Assembly: GCA_964564735.1 (NCBI GenBank)
Contig: CAZMCH010000062.1
Span: forward strand, 1 to 25,285
DNA length: 25,285 nucleotides
From: CAZMCH01 sp964564735
GTDB taxonomy: Bacteria > Poribacteria > DTPJ01
Reading direction: 5' to 3'
Every line of letters starts with the position of its first letter. Position 1 is the first letter of the stretch. Of this stretch, positions 1 to 7,843 are shown in pieces. The notes beneath the pieces are model-generated. The model searched no databases. It was not told the DNA's origin and saw nothing but the letters and a program-made list of their open reading frames with translations. Made by a program: the position numbers and the translations under genes.

Positions 1-249
1 TGACGAGTGATGGTCATGCTGAAAATCTGTCAAAGAATCGGTTAATTCTCGGATATGATGATCATATACTATCGTAACCGCCCCCATCGTCTCAACATCT
101 TTTTCCCATTCATGCTCGACAAGATAATTTCTTATAAGGTCTCTTATCGCTTCTGAACGATTGACATAGCCTTTTGACGCTATAAGCCTATCAAATTTTT
201 CCAAGAGATCAGAACCTAACGAAACACCAAAGCGCAGTATTTCACTCAT
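1..249 (-). CDS. nikR: NikR-type nickel-responsive transcriptional regulator, N-terminal part (runs off the window)
   Basis: Eighty-three codons are present, read from an ATG at 249, with AAAGGA just upstream as ribosome site. Residues 4-45 form a ribbon-helix-helix DNA-binding domain (FGVSLGSDLLEKFD, then NRSEAIRDLIR at 30-40), the classic NikR/CopG pattern. Residues 57-83 begin the nickel-binding ACT-like domain: AVTIVYDHH, then QHDHH near 77-81, matching the His-rich loop of E. coli NikR that contributes one nickel ligand; the remaining ligands lie outside the window. NikR proteins are tetrameric repressors that respond to Ni2+ and control nickel uptake. A matching operator overlaps the promoter (separate entries), so autoregulation is likely. 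Family assignment is strong; nickel as the effector is inferred from the family. Confidence 0.88.
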   Translation of the reverse strand, partial: MSEILRFGVSLGSDLLEKFDRLIASKGYVNRSEAIRDLIRNYLVEHEWEKDVETMGAVTIVYDHHIRELTDSLTDFQHDHHSS

Positions 250-269
250 TTTTCTATCCTTTCGCTTTT

Positions 270-296
270 GTGTCACTTTTTTAATAATAGTAACAC
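270..296. promoter_or_regulatory. Candidate NikR operator (GTGTCAC-N13-GTAACAC)
   Basis: The plus strand reads GTGTCAC at 270-276 and GTAACAC at 290-296, separated by 13 bp; the halves are inverted repeats with one mismatch. From memory, NikR sites outside enterobacteria follow GTGTTAC-N13/14-GTAACAC, whereas the E. coli form is GTATGA-N16-TCATAC. The site sits 20 bp in front of the NikR start codon and covers the -10 hexamer, the position expected for repression. Confidence 0.72.
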
Positions 297-315
297 CAAA
301 TAACATAAATGTCAA
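287..315 (-). promoter_or_regulatory. Sigma-70-type promoter of nikR
   Basis: On the minus strand a perfect TTGACA (310-315) is followed by a 17-bp spacer (293-309) and TACTAT (287-292). Transcription would start near 280, giving a short leader before the ATG at 249. The -10 lies inside the candidate NikR operator. Confidence 0.7.
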
Positions 316-353
316 TAAGATATTTTTGCAGTTATGTATAGAACTTAATATTA

Positions 354-1388
354 TTATATCTGTGAGGGGATTAAAAGGGCAAGTATAACCTGCGCATATA
401 TACGATGACCAAAATCGTTAGGATGATTGACACCGTTGCCTGTGAGTGAAACATAACTCTTATGTTTCAAAATATCTGTCCATATTGTTGTTATGTCTGC
501 AAGTATCACCCCTTCTTTGCATAAACTATTAAGTTCGTCCCTATATATTGGATAAAGGTCAGGTGAAGATGCTGTCCATTCTGGATTGCCCGTCATTGTA
601 GCAACTAATATAAATTCTACATCAGAATTGACTTTTTTAATAGCATCCATTTGATTTTGTATATTCATTCTGTATTGTTCAGGTGTAACCCTCCCGCTTG
701 CGTCATTCATACCAAAGGCGATTATAACAAGATCAGGTTTCTCATTAGCGACAACATCTATATTTTGCAAGCCCCATCCTGATGCTGTTCCACCAACAGA
801 ATGATTTTTGTATTCGATCTCACATCTATAGAACCTTTTTAGCTCATTAACAACAAGGTCGCCATAGGAAGGCATGAAAGGCTTTGCACCAGTAAATCCA
901 GAAGCATTGCCACCTGCAGAGATACTATCTCCAAAAAGCACAACTTTGAGTGGATTTTGGTTCAATAGCTTATTCTGCAATTTTGGTAATTTATCTAGCG
1001 AAAGTTCGGGAATTGGTGCATTCCATTCATTTTCCTTGTGTCTATAAGTTATCTCAACCTGAAGGTCATGAAAAAAATGTCCTTCACCAAATAATAAATG
1101 ATGTTCACCATCACGACATCCCGCTATTGATTGCAGAGAGTTCGGATCAGGCTTCATCTCTTGGGCAGTCTTAAAAGGTATCCTTGACCCTGTTGGTAAA
1201 GATATAATTTTTTCAGAACTAAGTATAAAATCAATACCTTCTTCATAGGTTATTTCACCAGTTGCACTTTTAAGAAATATAATGTATTCCGGAGTAAACA
1301 AAAGACTATCTTTCGGAAGATCATCATTATTCTTTATGAAAAAAAGGCTTTCACCTTTCATAATGTTTCCAATCCAAAATGGTTTCAT
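354..1388 (-). CDS. SGNH/GDSL-type esterase or acetylhydrolase
   Basis: A 344-residue protein with a two-domain layout. Residues 1-140 look like the beta-rich N-terminal domain common in SGNH carbohydrate esterases. Residues 147-344 hold the SGNH fold: block I VVLFGDSIS with nucleophile Ser155, block II glycine at NHSVGG (195-200), block III FGMND (225-229, oxyanion Asn) and block V NHPNDFGH with the Asp325/His328 pair. Such enzymes remove acetyl groups from polysaccharides or related esters. No signal peptide is visible, so it is probably cytoplasmic. GAAGGA precedes the ATG with about 7 bases spacing. It is transcribed towards nikR but nikR has its own promoter. The fold is certain; the substrate is unknown. 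Confidence 0.85.
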   Translation of the reverse strand: MKPFWIGNIMKGESLFFIKNNDDLPKDSLLFTPEYIIFLKSATGEITYEEGIDFILSSEKIISLPTGSRIPFKTAQEMKPDPNSLQSIAGCRDGEHHLLFGEGHFFHDLQVEITYRHKENEWNAPIPELSLDKLPKLQNKLLNQNPLKVVLFGDSISAGGNASGFTGAKPFMPSYGDLVVNELKRFYRCEIEYKNHSVGGTASGWGLQNIDVVANEKPDLVIIAFGMNDASGRVTPEQYRMNIQNQMDAIKKVNSDVEFILVATMTGNPEWTASSPDLYPIYRDELNSLCKEGVILADITTIWTDILKHKSYVSLTGNGVNHPNDFGHRIYAQVILALLIPSQI

Positions 1389-1410
1389 TTCAGTTTCCTT
1401 CTCAAAAACG

Positions 1411-1439
1411 TTGATTTTGTCTAATTATTATGATACTAT
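1411..1439 (+). promoter_or_regulatory. Possible promoter of the glycosyltransferase operon
   Basis: TTGATT (1411-1416), a 17-bp spacer and TACTAT (1434-1439), with a TG one base upstream of the -10 (extended -10). Each hexamer matches consensus at four of six positions. It lies in the divergent gap between the SGNH gene and the plus-strand operon. Confidence 0.35.
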
Positions 1440-1494
1440 AGGCAAGGTTTATTTACTTTTCATATAATATCAACATTGTTTATAGTTGTCAATT

Positions 1495-1512
1495 AAAGGA
1501 GTCTTTTGGTTG
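1495..1512 (+). promoter_or_regulatory. Ribosome-binding site and TTG start of the GT2 gene
   Basis: AAAGGAG at 1495-1501 is followed by 8 bases and then TTG at 1510. A longer reading frame opens at TTG 1486, but it has no ribosome site and would place this strong one inside the gene. This favours 1510 as the true start. Confidence 0.65.
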
Positions 1513-2643
1513 ATTTTGATCTTCTCTGTTATCATTATATCTCTGACTTTGCTCTATCTTATTATATCAATAATATTGATTATTGGTGTTTTAAAATTGA
1601 AAAAAAGAACAATAATAATAAACCAGATTCCCTATGTCTCAATAATTGTTCCTGCAAAAAACGAGGAAAAAAATATAGCTAATTGTCTTGATTCTCTATT
1701 AGCTCAGGATTATCCTAATGATAAATATGAAATAATAGCTATAAATGATCGATCTACCGATAAAACACCTGACATAATTAAGCACTATAAAGATAATTAT
1801 GGCATAAAAAGCCTGAATATAGAGCAAAACTCATCAGGTCTGACAGGTAAGCAAAATGCCATAAACGAAGGATTGAAGTTATGTAAAGGCGAAATCATAA
1901 TGAATATAGACGCAGATTGCGTTGCTATGCCTTTATGGATACGCAAAACGGTGTCATATTTTTCGTCAAATGTTGGACTTGCTATTGGTTTTCACGGACA
2001 CTTTGAGAATAGTTCTAATTCAGTTTTTGCTGATATGCAATCCCTTGACATGCTATTTTTGATGGATTCTGCTGGCGGTTCAATTGGTCTAAAAACTCCT
2101 ACAGGTTGTGCTGGTAGTAATTTATCATATCGTAAAGAAATCTTTGGTGAAGAAGGCTATAAAAAGCTTGGTTTTACAGTAACAGAGGATTCGCTTTTGG
2201 TTCAATCTATAACCAAATCATCTGGTTGGAAAACAACAGTTATATATGATAAAAACACCTTTGTTTTGACATCAGCAGAAACAAGCCTGAAAGCGTTTCT
2301 TTCTCAACGAATACGCTGGACTATTGGCGGATATACAAGCGGATCATTGTTTTTATTGCCTTTATATGCTATCTTTTTCTATCATTTATGTCTTATTATG
2401 TCAATACCTTTGGCTTTCTTTATTGAGTCGCTTGCTTTGCCTGTCTTGATAGCATTCATTGTTAAAGCATTGATTGATTTTATAAGGTGCTGGCGTATAT
2501 GTAGAGAGTTTCAAAGGCTCGATCTATTAAAGGTTTTTGTTTTATATGAATTATTCATGATATTTTATAGTGCTGTTTCTAGTTTTATGGCTTTATTTAT
2601 TCGTAAGATAAACTGGAAAGGCGATATTTACAAAGCTAGATGA
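1510..2643 (+). CDS. Membrane glycosyltransferase, family GT2
   Basis: A 377-residue inner-membrane enzyme. One N-terminal membrane helix (about 2-26) is followed by a GT-A catalytic domain: VSIIVPAKNEEKN near 43-55, the nucleotide-sugar site AINDRSTD, the metal-binding DAD at 134-136, the acceptor-side acidic pair TED at 225-227, and QRIRW at 266-270. QxxRW is typical of processive GT2 enzymes. Three more hydrophobic segments follow (about 281-300, 303-325 and 343-363). It should transfer sugar from a nucleotide sugar to a lipid or polymer at the membrane. It is first in a tight three-gene operon (10 bp and 7 bp gaps). Substrate cannot be told from sequence. Confidence 0.88.
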   Translation: MILIFSVIIISLTLLYLIISIILIIGVLKLKKRTIIINQIPYVSIIVPAKNEEKNIANCLDSLLAQDYPNDKYEIIAINDRSTDKTPDIIKHYKDNYGIKSLNIEQNSSGLTGKQNAINEGLKLCKGEIIMNIDADCVAMPLWIRKTVSYFSSNVGLAIGFHGHFENSSNSVFADMQSLDMLFLMDSAGGSIGLKTPTGCAGSNLSYRKEIFGEEGYKKLGFTVTEDSLLVQSITKSSGWKTTVIYDKNTFVLTSAETSLKAFLSQRIRWTIGGYTSGSLFLLPLYAIFFYHLCLIMSIPLAFFIESLALPVLIAFIVKALIDFIRCWRICREFQRLDLLKVFVLYELFMIFYSAVSSFMALFIRKINWKGDIYKAR

Positions 2644-2653
2644 ATATAGGACG

Positions 2654-4327
2654 ATGATTTTATTACAAAAAATAAGAAAATTTTTCTGCAAAAAGAATTT
2701 ACCAGATATAATCTCATATATTTTTCTATTAATTATAGTCTGCATATATGCCTATATACAAATAACAAACTTCACATCTGCTTATCAGGAAGTTGATCCA
2801 GATGGTTACTTATGGCTTGCAAAGCGCATGGCAGAATTTAAGCCATTAGCAGTAAAAGATGATGATATTTTTATGTATCAATCGCATGTATGGGTTGAAA
2901 ACAAAGAAGGTGGTATCTCGCCAAAGTTTGCGCCGGGTTATCCGTTTCTTATGTCTTTTGCATATCGTCTAGGTGGAGATACAGCCATGTTTTGGGTCAG
3001 TCCAATAATGGGAGGATTGGCTTTAATTGGCTCTTTTTTCCTATTTCGTATGTGGATGTCAAGGGTATCATCTCTTTTTGGTGTGTTTTTGCTTGCGGTT
3101 AATGGCATGATACTGGTTTACTGCAATTATTTGCTTACACATGCAACAGATTTATGCTTTGCAGTATGGGGCATGTTCTTTTTATGGAGATGGAAACGAG
3201 GCATCGGCAAATTTTCAAACATTTCAGCAGGACTCCTATTGGGATATGCTATAACGGTTCGTCATGCTTCGTTTTTGATGGTTACGGTTCTGATCACTGC
3301 TGTAGTTTTAAAGTGGATAGAATCGCTCAAATTGAAAAAAGCAATCCCATTAAAAGATACTGCAATTCTTATTGGTTGTTATTGCGTTTTTCCTTTAATG
3401 CTTGCTATATACAACTGGGCTATATATGACTCACCTTTTGTAACAGGATATGGTCTTAGCGGAGAGCAACTCGCTTTCAAATGGAAGAATATATCAGCAA
3501 ACATTCGCATATTAGCCAATGGATTTAACTATACAGCTTTATTTATGCTTTTTCCGATAGGTTTTGCAGGAATGTTCCTTGCTTTGACATTTGGCGAAAG
3601 CATGATGGTTGTGCTTTGGGTTATACCATTGTTTGCTTTATATGCCTCATATTATTGGGCGCCGAATGGCATGGCATATTTCAGGTTTTTGATTGCGACA
3701 TTTCCAGCTTTTGTTGGGTCTGCGTTTGCTATTATGGATAAACCAAGTTGGTCATGGATACGAAAAACGATTGTTTATGCAGTTTTATCTGGACTTATAA
3801 TATTCGTTACTTATTGGGATACAAGATCAGCAGTTGAAAACGTTGTTTCTGATTTTCCTTCACGTAGTCTAGCATATCTCTCAAATCAAGTGTCAAAGGT
3901 GCTTGATGATGATGCGGTTATATTTTCACGTTCACCAGCATTTTGTTATATTGGGACAAGAAAGCATTTTAGGCATTACGATCTAAACATATTTACAGCA
4001 TCTTATGGCGCAAATTCGTTTAATGAAAACACGGATCCAAAGCGTCATCCACTTAGGAATGATAGGCTTCGGGAGTTTTATAAAGGGTTGACTGATGCGG
4101 ATTTGCAAAAGAAAAAAGTTGATCTTATCCGCAAATTCATTTCTGAAGATCGCCAAGTCGCATATTTGCTACAACATGGACTTATGCAAGGCGAAAAAGG
4201 GATATTAGGTGATGAATTTCAATGGAATTTGCTTGATAGCTGGATAGCATATTCTAAGAATGATGGCGGAGTATGGCAAGGCGAAACATGGGAACTCTAT
4301 GAGGTAAAAAAAGGTAAAAAGGGGTAA
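2654..4327 (+). CDS. Polytopic GT39/ArnT-like lipid-linked glycosyltransferase
   Basis: A 557-residue integral membrane protein. After the first membrane helix (about 19-38) the segment EVDPDGYLWLAKRM (residues 46-59) carries the acidic Asp-x-Asp loop typical of dolichyl/polyprenyl-phosphate-sugar glycosyltransferases of the PMT/ArnT type. About ten hydrophobic segments follow up to residue ~390, then a soluble C-terminal part of about 160 residues. These enzymes move a sugar from a polyprenyl-phosphate donor to an acceptor on the outer face of the membrane. A plausible pairing is that the preceding GT2 makes the lipid-linked sugar and this protein transfers it. The donor and acceptor are unknown. 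Start ATG has a weak AGGA site. Confidence 0.75.
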   Translation: MILLQKIRKFFCKKNLPDIISYIFLLIIVCIYAYIQITNFTSAYQEVDPDGYLWLAKRMAEFKPLAVKDDDIFMYQSHVWVENKEGGISPKFAPGYPFLMSFAYRLGGDTAMFWVSPIMGGLALIGSFFLFRMWMSRVSSLFGVFLLAVNGMILVYCNYLLTHATDLCFAVWGMFFLWRWKRGIGKFSNISAGLLLGYAITVRHASFLMVTVLITAVVLKWIESLKLKKAIPLKDTAILIGCYCVFPLMLAIYNWAIYDSPFVTGYGLSGEQLAFKWKNISANIRILANGFNYTALFMLFPIGFAGMFLALTFGESMMVVLWVIPLFALYASYYWAPNGMAYFRFLIATFPAFVGSAFAIMDKPSWSWIRKTIVYAVLSGLIIFVTYWDTRSAVENVVSDFPSRSLAYLSNQVSKVLDDDAVIFSRSPAFCYIGTRKHFRHYDLNIFTASYGANSFNENTDPKRHPLRNDRLREFYKGLTDADLQKKKVDLIRKFISEDRQVAYLLQHGLMQGEKGILGDEFQWNLLDSWIAYSKNDGGVWQGETWELYEVKKGKKG

Positions 4328-4334
4328 AAATAAA

Positions 4335-5279
4335 ATGAAAAAATTTTCTTTTTTTGTATTTATATTGCTTTTGATAGCTTTAGGGCTTTATGTCTATTAT
4401 AATTACTATACTGTTCCAGAAAAAGAAGGGGCTACACCAAAAAAGCCAGAAGCAACAGAATCAACCAAACCAAGAGAAACAGCTAAACCTTCTGCAGATA
4501 TTGGTGCATTCAAGTTAGCTTCATGGAATATAAGGATATTCAGCAACAGCAGGAGTGACAAAGAACTAAGCCAAATATGCAAACACATATTTGATTATGA
4601 TTTCATTGCGATAATTGAACTTAGAGATGAGGATGTTCTTAAACGCGCTGAGGCTATGCTTGCAGGTATGGGACGTGATTATGATTATCAAATCAGCAAT
4701 GAAGTTGGCAGAGGAGTCAAAGAAAGGTATGCCTTTTTATATGATAAAGATAAAGTTGCGGTTGTTACACCGGGGAAGATATATGGCGATCCAGAAGATC
4801 ATTTCATAAGAGAACCATACTTTGCAACTTTTCGGGCAGGCGAATTTGATTTTACGATAATAGCAACACATATTGTTTGGGGAGATAAAATTTCCGAACG
4901 CCGTAGAGAGATACAAAAGATGGCAGATGTCTATGAAAATATACAGGATGATGATCCATCAGAGCAGGATGTAATCCTTGTTGGTGATTTTAATCGTGAA
5001 CCCAACGATGAATTGGCTTTCTCTGCACTTCGTAGAATACCCACTATGGTTAATCTATTTGATTTGCCACATAAAACGGTTATATTTGACTCTAATTTGT
5101 ATGATAATATCTGGTTTCAAGAGAAGTATGTAAAAGAATATAATGGAAATAAAGGGATCGTTAAGTTTGATGAAATAGATTTTGGTAAGACCAAGAAGGA
5201 TAAGGAAAGAGCAAGCCTTGCAGTTTCGGATCATCGTCCTGTCTGGGCTGAGTTTAATACAAGTGTTGATGATGATTGA
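4335..5279 (+). CDS. Membrane-anchored endonuclease/exonuclease/phosphatase (EEP) family hydrolase
   Basis: A 314-residue protein with an N-terminal signal anchor (about 4-24), a Pro/Thr/Glu/Lys-rich linker (28-55) and a complete EEP domain. Visible catalytic residues: Asn65 in SWNI, Glu95 in IIELRD, His179 in ATHIVWGD, Asp218 and Asn220 in GDFN, and Asp299/His300 in SDHRPVW. The family includes DNase I-like nucleases, sphingomyelinases and inositol phosphatases, all cleaving phosphodiesters or phosphomonoesters with Mg2+. The anchor and linker place it outside the cytoplasmic membrane. As the third gene of the glycosyltransferase operon it may act on a phosphate-containing glycan or lipid, or on environmental DNA; the sequence does not decide. 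Confidence 0.85.
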   Translation: MKKFSFFVFILLLIALGLYVYYNYYTVPEKEGATPKKPEATESTKPRETAKPSADIGAFKLASWNIRIFSNSRSDKELSQICKHIFDYDFIAIIELRDEDVLKRAEAMLAGMGRDYDYQISNEVGRGVKERYAFLYDKDKVAVVTPGKIYGDPEDHFIREPYFATFRAGEFDFTIIATHIVWGDKISERRREIQKMADVYENIQDDDPSEQDVILVGDFNREPNDELAFSALRRIPTMVNLFDLPHKTVIFDSNLYDNIWFQEKYVKEYNGNKGIVKFDEIDFGKTKKDKERASLAVSDHRPVWAEFNTSVDDD

Positions 5280-5296
5280 TTAAATACTAACGCATA

Positions 5297-6115
5297 TTAT
5301 TTTATATCCATTTTATCAAGTAGCTGTTTTACAAATATTGGATCTTCAATTCTTTCCATACATTCTTTTCCATCTATATGAGATAGAATGTTCATAGTTC
5401 CAAACCATGTTATTTTTCGGTCAATTATTGCTCCTTTATAGTGAAACTTCCTAATACGGTAAAATCCCATAATTCCCATAGATTTCATATTGTCAATGAT
5501 TTTCTTTTTATTACTTTGATAGCGTATTTCATTTCTCACAATAATACGGACAACAACACCACGATTAATAAGTTTCTCAAAATCTCTCATTAATAAATTT
5601 ATTCTTTTTTCAGAAATGAATGGACTAACAATTATAACTTCAATTTTCGCATTCATCAAATCATTTGGAAATTCTCTCCAAAATTCATTCTCTCGATATA
5701 CTTTTTCTGACACTGGTTTGCTTTTTTTGCGTCTTGAGAAAGTGATTGGTATTGTTACCAATAACGATATAGCTATTGTGAGTGTTTGCCTTATTGCATA
5801 AAATTTCAAAAGATAAACTGTAAATGAATTTTGTAGGCTTTTTGTATAAGGTTGACATACTTTACATTCTTCCTTACCCGAATTTTTCGCTTCATTAATG
5901 TCTGTAAAACAAACTTTTTCGCTTCTGATCTTTTTTGCCCATTTGCACCATGGATAATGAATTTTACTATCTTTGCTGTTGCTGGTAACATAAGAATAAC
6001 CAGATATTCTATATCGTTCCATTTCTAATACACTGATAATTAATGTAATAATTATAGCAACAAGCAAACCGACTATTATTATATTGCTTTCTGAAAATTG
6101 CTTTTTGACAAACAT
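5297..6115 (-). CDS. Two-helix membrane protein with an Ada-like Cys/His zinc site and one phospholipase D motif
   Basis: A 272-residue protein. Helix 1 (12-30) is followed by a roughly 60-residue loop with His53, Cys57, Cys84 and Cys87 (HYPWC then CKVC), the spacing seen in Ada-type metal-binding domains. Helix 2 (about 107-127) is followed by a basic stretch SRRKK and a PLD-type domain: VIIVSPFISEKRINLL near 160-175 and the HKD signature HYKGAIID with His225, Lys227 and Asp232, plus Asn242. Only one HKD is present, so it would act as a dimer, as in Nuc-type nucleases. The basic residues put the PLD domain in the cytoplasm and the zinc loop outside. GGAGG precedes the ATG. Nuclease or phospholipase activity is inferred. 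Confidence 0.72.
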   Translation of the reverse strand: MFVKKQFSESNIIIVGLLVAIIITLIISVLEMERYRISGYSYVTSNSKDSKIHYPWCKWAKKIRSEKVCFTDINEAKNSGKEECKVCQPYTKSLQNSFTVYLLKFYAIRQTLTIAISLLVTIPITFSRRKKSKPVSEKVYRENEFWREFPNDLMNAKIEVIIVSPFISEKRINLLMRDFEKLINRGVVVRIIVRNEIRYQSNKKKIIDNMKSMGIMGFYRIRKFHYKGAIIDRKITWFGTMNILSHIDGKECMERIEDPIFVKQLLDKMDIK

Positions 6116-6195
6116 ATCAGCCTCCAGCCTTTTTTACCAATAGATTATCGCCCTGTCTGAGCAGAATTGTTATTAATACTGATGGTGATTAATTG

Positions 6196-7190
6196 TCACC
6201 AATTCTTAAAAGCATAAACCCTTGTATTAAAAGCCAAACCTCCAAGACTAAAAAGACTACCAATGACAAATTCGCCAAGCACTATGCCGATAAATATCGG
6301 CATAGCCTTGCGATATGATCTAACTCCGCCATAGCGTAACAGTATAAATTTGATCAGCCAACTAACCAAAATGGAAGCCCATATCCAATTCATGCACCAA
6401 TCCGCTGCGCCAGATACAGCATATCCAACAGCATGAAACTGCCACCAGGGGAATCGTGTCCGCATTAGTTGCAGGAATATGCTGAATAACATACCACCAG
6501 TGATGAAACTCACTGCAGGATAATCCGTTCCTGTTGGATAACTCAGCCATTGCTGAAGCCTATTAAATGATTCCCAACCAGTCCAGCCATTACCACTGAA
6601 ACGATACTATACATCAAGGTATATAATGAATGAAACTATTAATCCAACGACAACCGCAAGGTTCATAGCAAGCCCAAGTCGCCACATTCTTATTCCTGTC
6701 TGCTCTGCCAGCTTGAAACTTTCTAATTGATGAGGCATAGGAGGCGCACGATGTGCGCGGTTGAAGGCATAAAAAACGTTAGAAAAGTCAGATTTGCTTC
6801 GCCTATCTTTCGTGTTCCGAATATTGCAGGCAAAGCATAATCAGGTCCCATAAAGTGCAAATCATGTGCTGGTGCGCCTGATTCTTCACGCATCCTTATA
6901 ATACCGACAGATAAGGCATAATACATGCTAAATGCAAGCAATATAAGCCATATAGACATGCCCATTCTATAAAAGAAGAAGCCCAAAAATGCCAATCCAC
7001 TCAATATTCCTATAATTGCGGTTCTATATCGTAATGGTTCAGAAACGTCTTTTTCCGAACGAAAAATTACAGCCTTCAAAACGCCCTTTATATAATGCCG
7101 ACCTGACCATAGAGCAAAGATAGACAAACCAATATATGCCCCTAGTGATTGTTCTCGATCATAAGGGAAATTGGGCAAGGCTCTCAAACC
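6196..7190 (-). pseudogene. Decayed DUF6785/DUF6784-type membrane protein (C-terminal half)
   Basis: Read through its lesions, this is the second half of a large membrane protein of the kind annotated DUF6785 with a DUF6784 C-terminal domain. Recognisable blocks are PYDREQSLGAYIGL, REESGAPAHDLHFMGPD, FGTRKIGEANLTFL, then NRAHRAPPMPHQLESFKLAE and the final membrane helices. Three faults are seen: no in-frame start or N-terminal half (about 350 residues expected), a one-base loss in the A-run at 6771-6776 that shifts the frame between LTFL and NRAHRA, and an in-frame TAG at 6607-6609. The family looks like a polytopic transporter, often beside glycosidases; that role is inferred. Confidence 0.75.
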
Positions 7191-7191
7191 A

Positions 7192-7832
7192 AGTATCGAA
7201 CCGAGAATCATCAGCCTTAGCTATTACATTGGGTTCTTTCATCTTTGCGAAAGGTGTATTATCTTTTCGATCTTTGATCTTAAACGTGAATTCTTCACCT
7301 TTAATCGCAATCTGCACCCTATACCATTTTTGAACTTCATGCTTAAAGCTAAAGTTTCTAATGCTATTCCATGCCTGTTGTGCTGTATGTTGGTAAACAT
7401 GGAATTCCGAGAAGCCGGGTCTTCTGCTAATTTGGCAAAATTCATCAACATTCATCACTCTAAAATTAACAGGACAATAAGTATCTTCTGGAATAAACCA
7501 ATCAAATTCCCATACATAATCTACCCAAGCCTTATCGCCATCATGAACAGACCATATATCATGGCTATTTGCATCTTGTGCTTTTGGTATGAGATGAAAA
7601 ACCTTATTGTTTGCGTCTAGTAGGTCTGCCTCAACGACTCTCAAATCTCCAACGGCATAGCCTTTTGGGGGTCCAAGATACGTCAGTTGGCAGGAAGTTT
7701 TCCGATTGTGGAACTCTCAAAATCATCTTTGAAAAGTAGTTTTGCCTTACATTCTGATTGGCATATAGAAAACAAGATTAGTATGGCAAAGAAAACATAC
7801 AAAATCCCATTTAGCTTGAATCGCTTTATCAT
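7192..7832 (-). pseudogene. Decayed exported concanavalin-like (LamG/DUF1080-type) domain protein
   Basis: The gene opens at ATG 7832 with a hydrophobic signal sequence (residues 1-28) and the typical domain start LLFKDDFESS. At codon 50 there is TGA (7683-7685). Restoring one G there (AACTGACG to AACTGGACG) gives KLPANWTYLGPPKGY and runs on in the other frame through VVEADLL, WEFDWFIPED and WYRVQIAIKGEEFTFKI to ADDSRFDT. The reading then breaks off at about 7191, where DUF6785-like sequence begins in another frame. An intact domain would end in a few more strands. It starts 11 bp after the glycosidase gene ends, so it was once in that operon. Probably a glycan-binding or glycosidase accessory protein. 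Confidence 0.68.
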
Positions 7833-7843
7833 TTTTTAGCTTC

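Noticed and set aside
1486..1509. TTG start at 1486 for the GT2 gene
   Set aside because: No ribosome site before it, whereas AAAGGAG lies ideally placed before TTG 1510 within this stretch.
7171..7620. 149-codon plus-strand open frame
   Set aside because: Antisense shadow of the lectin-domain pseudogene, whose own strand gives recognisable protein after one frameshift.
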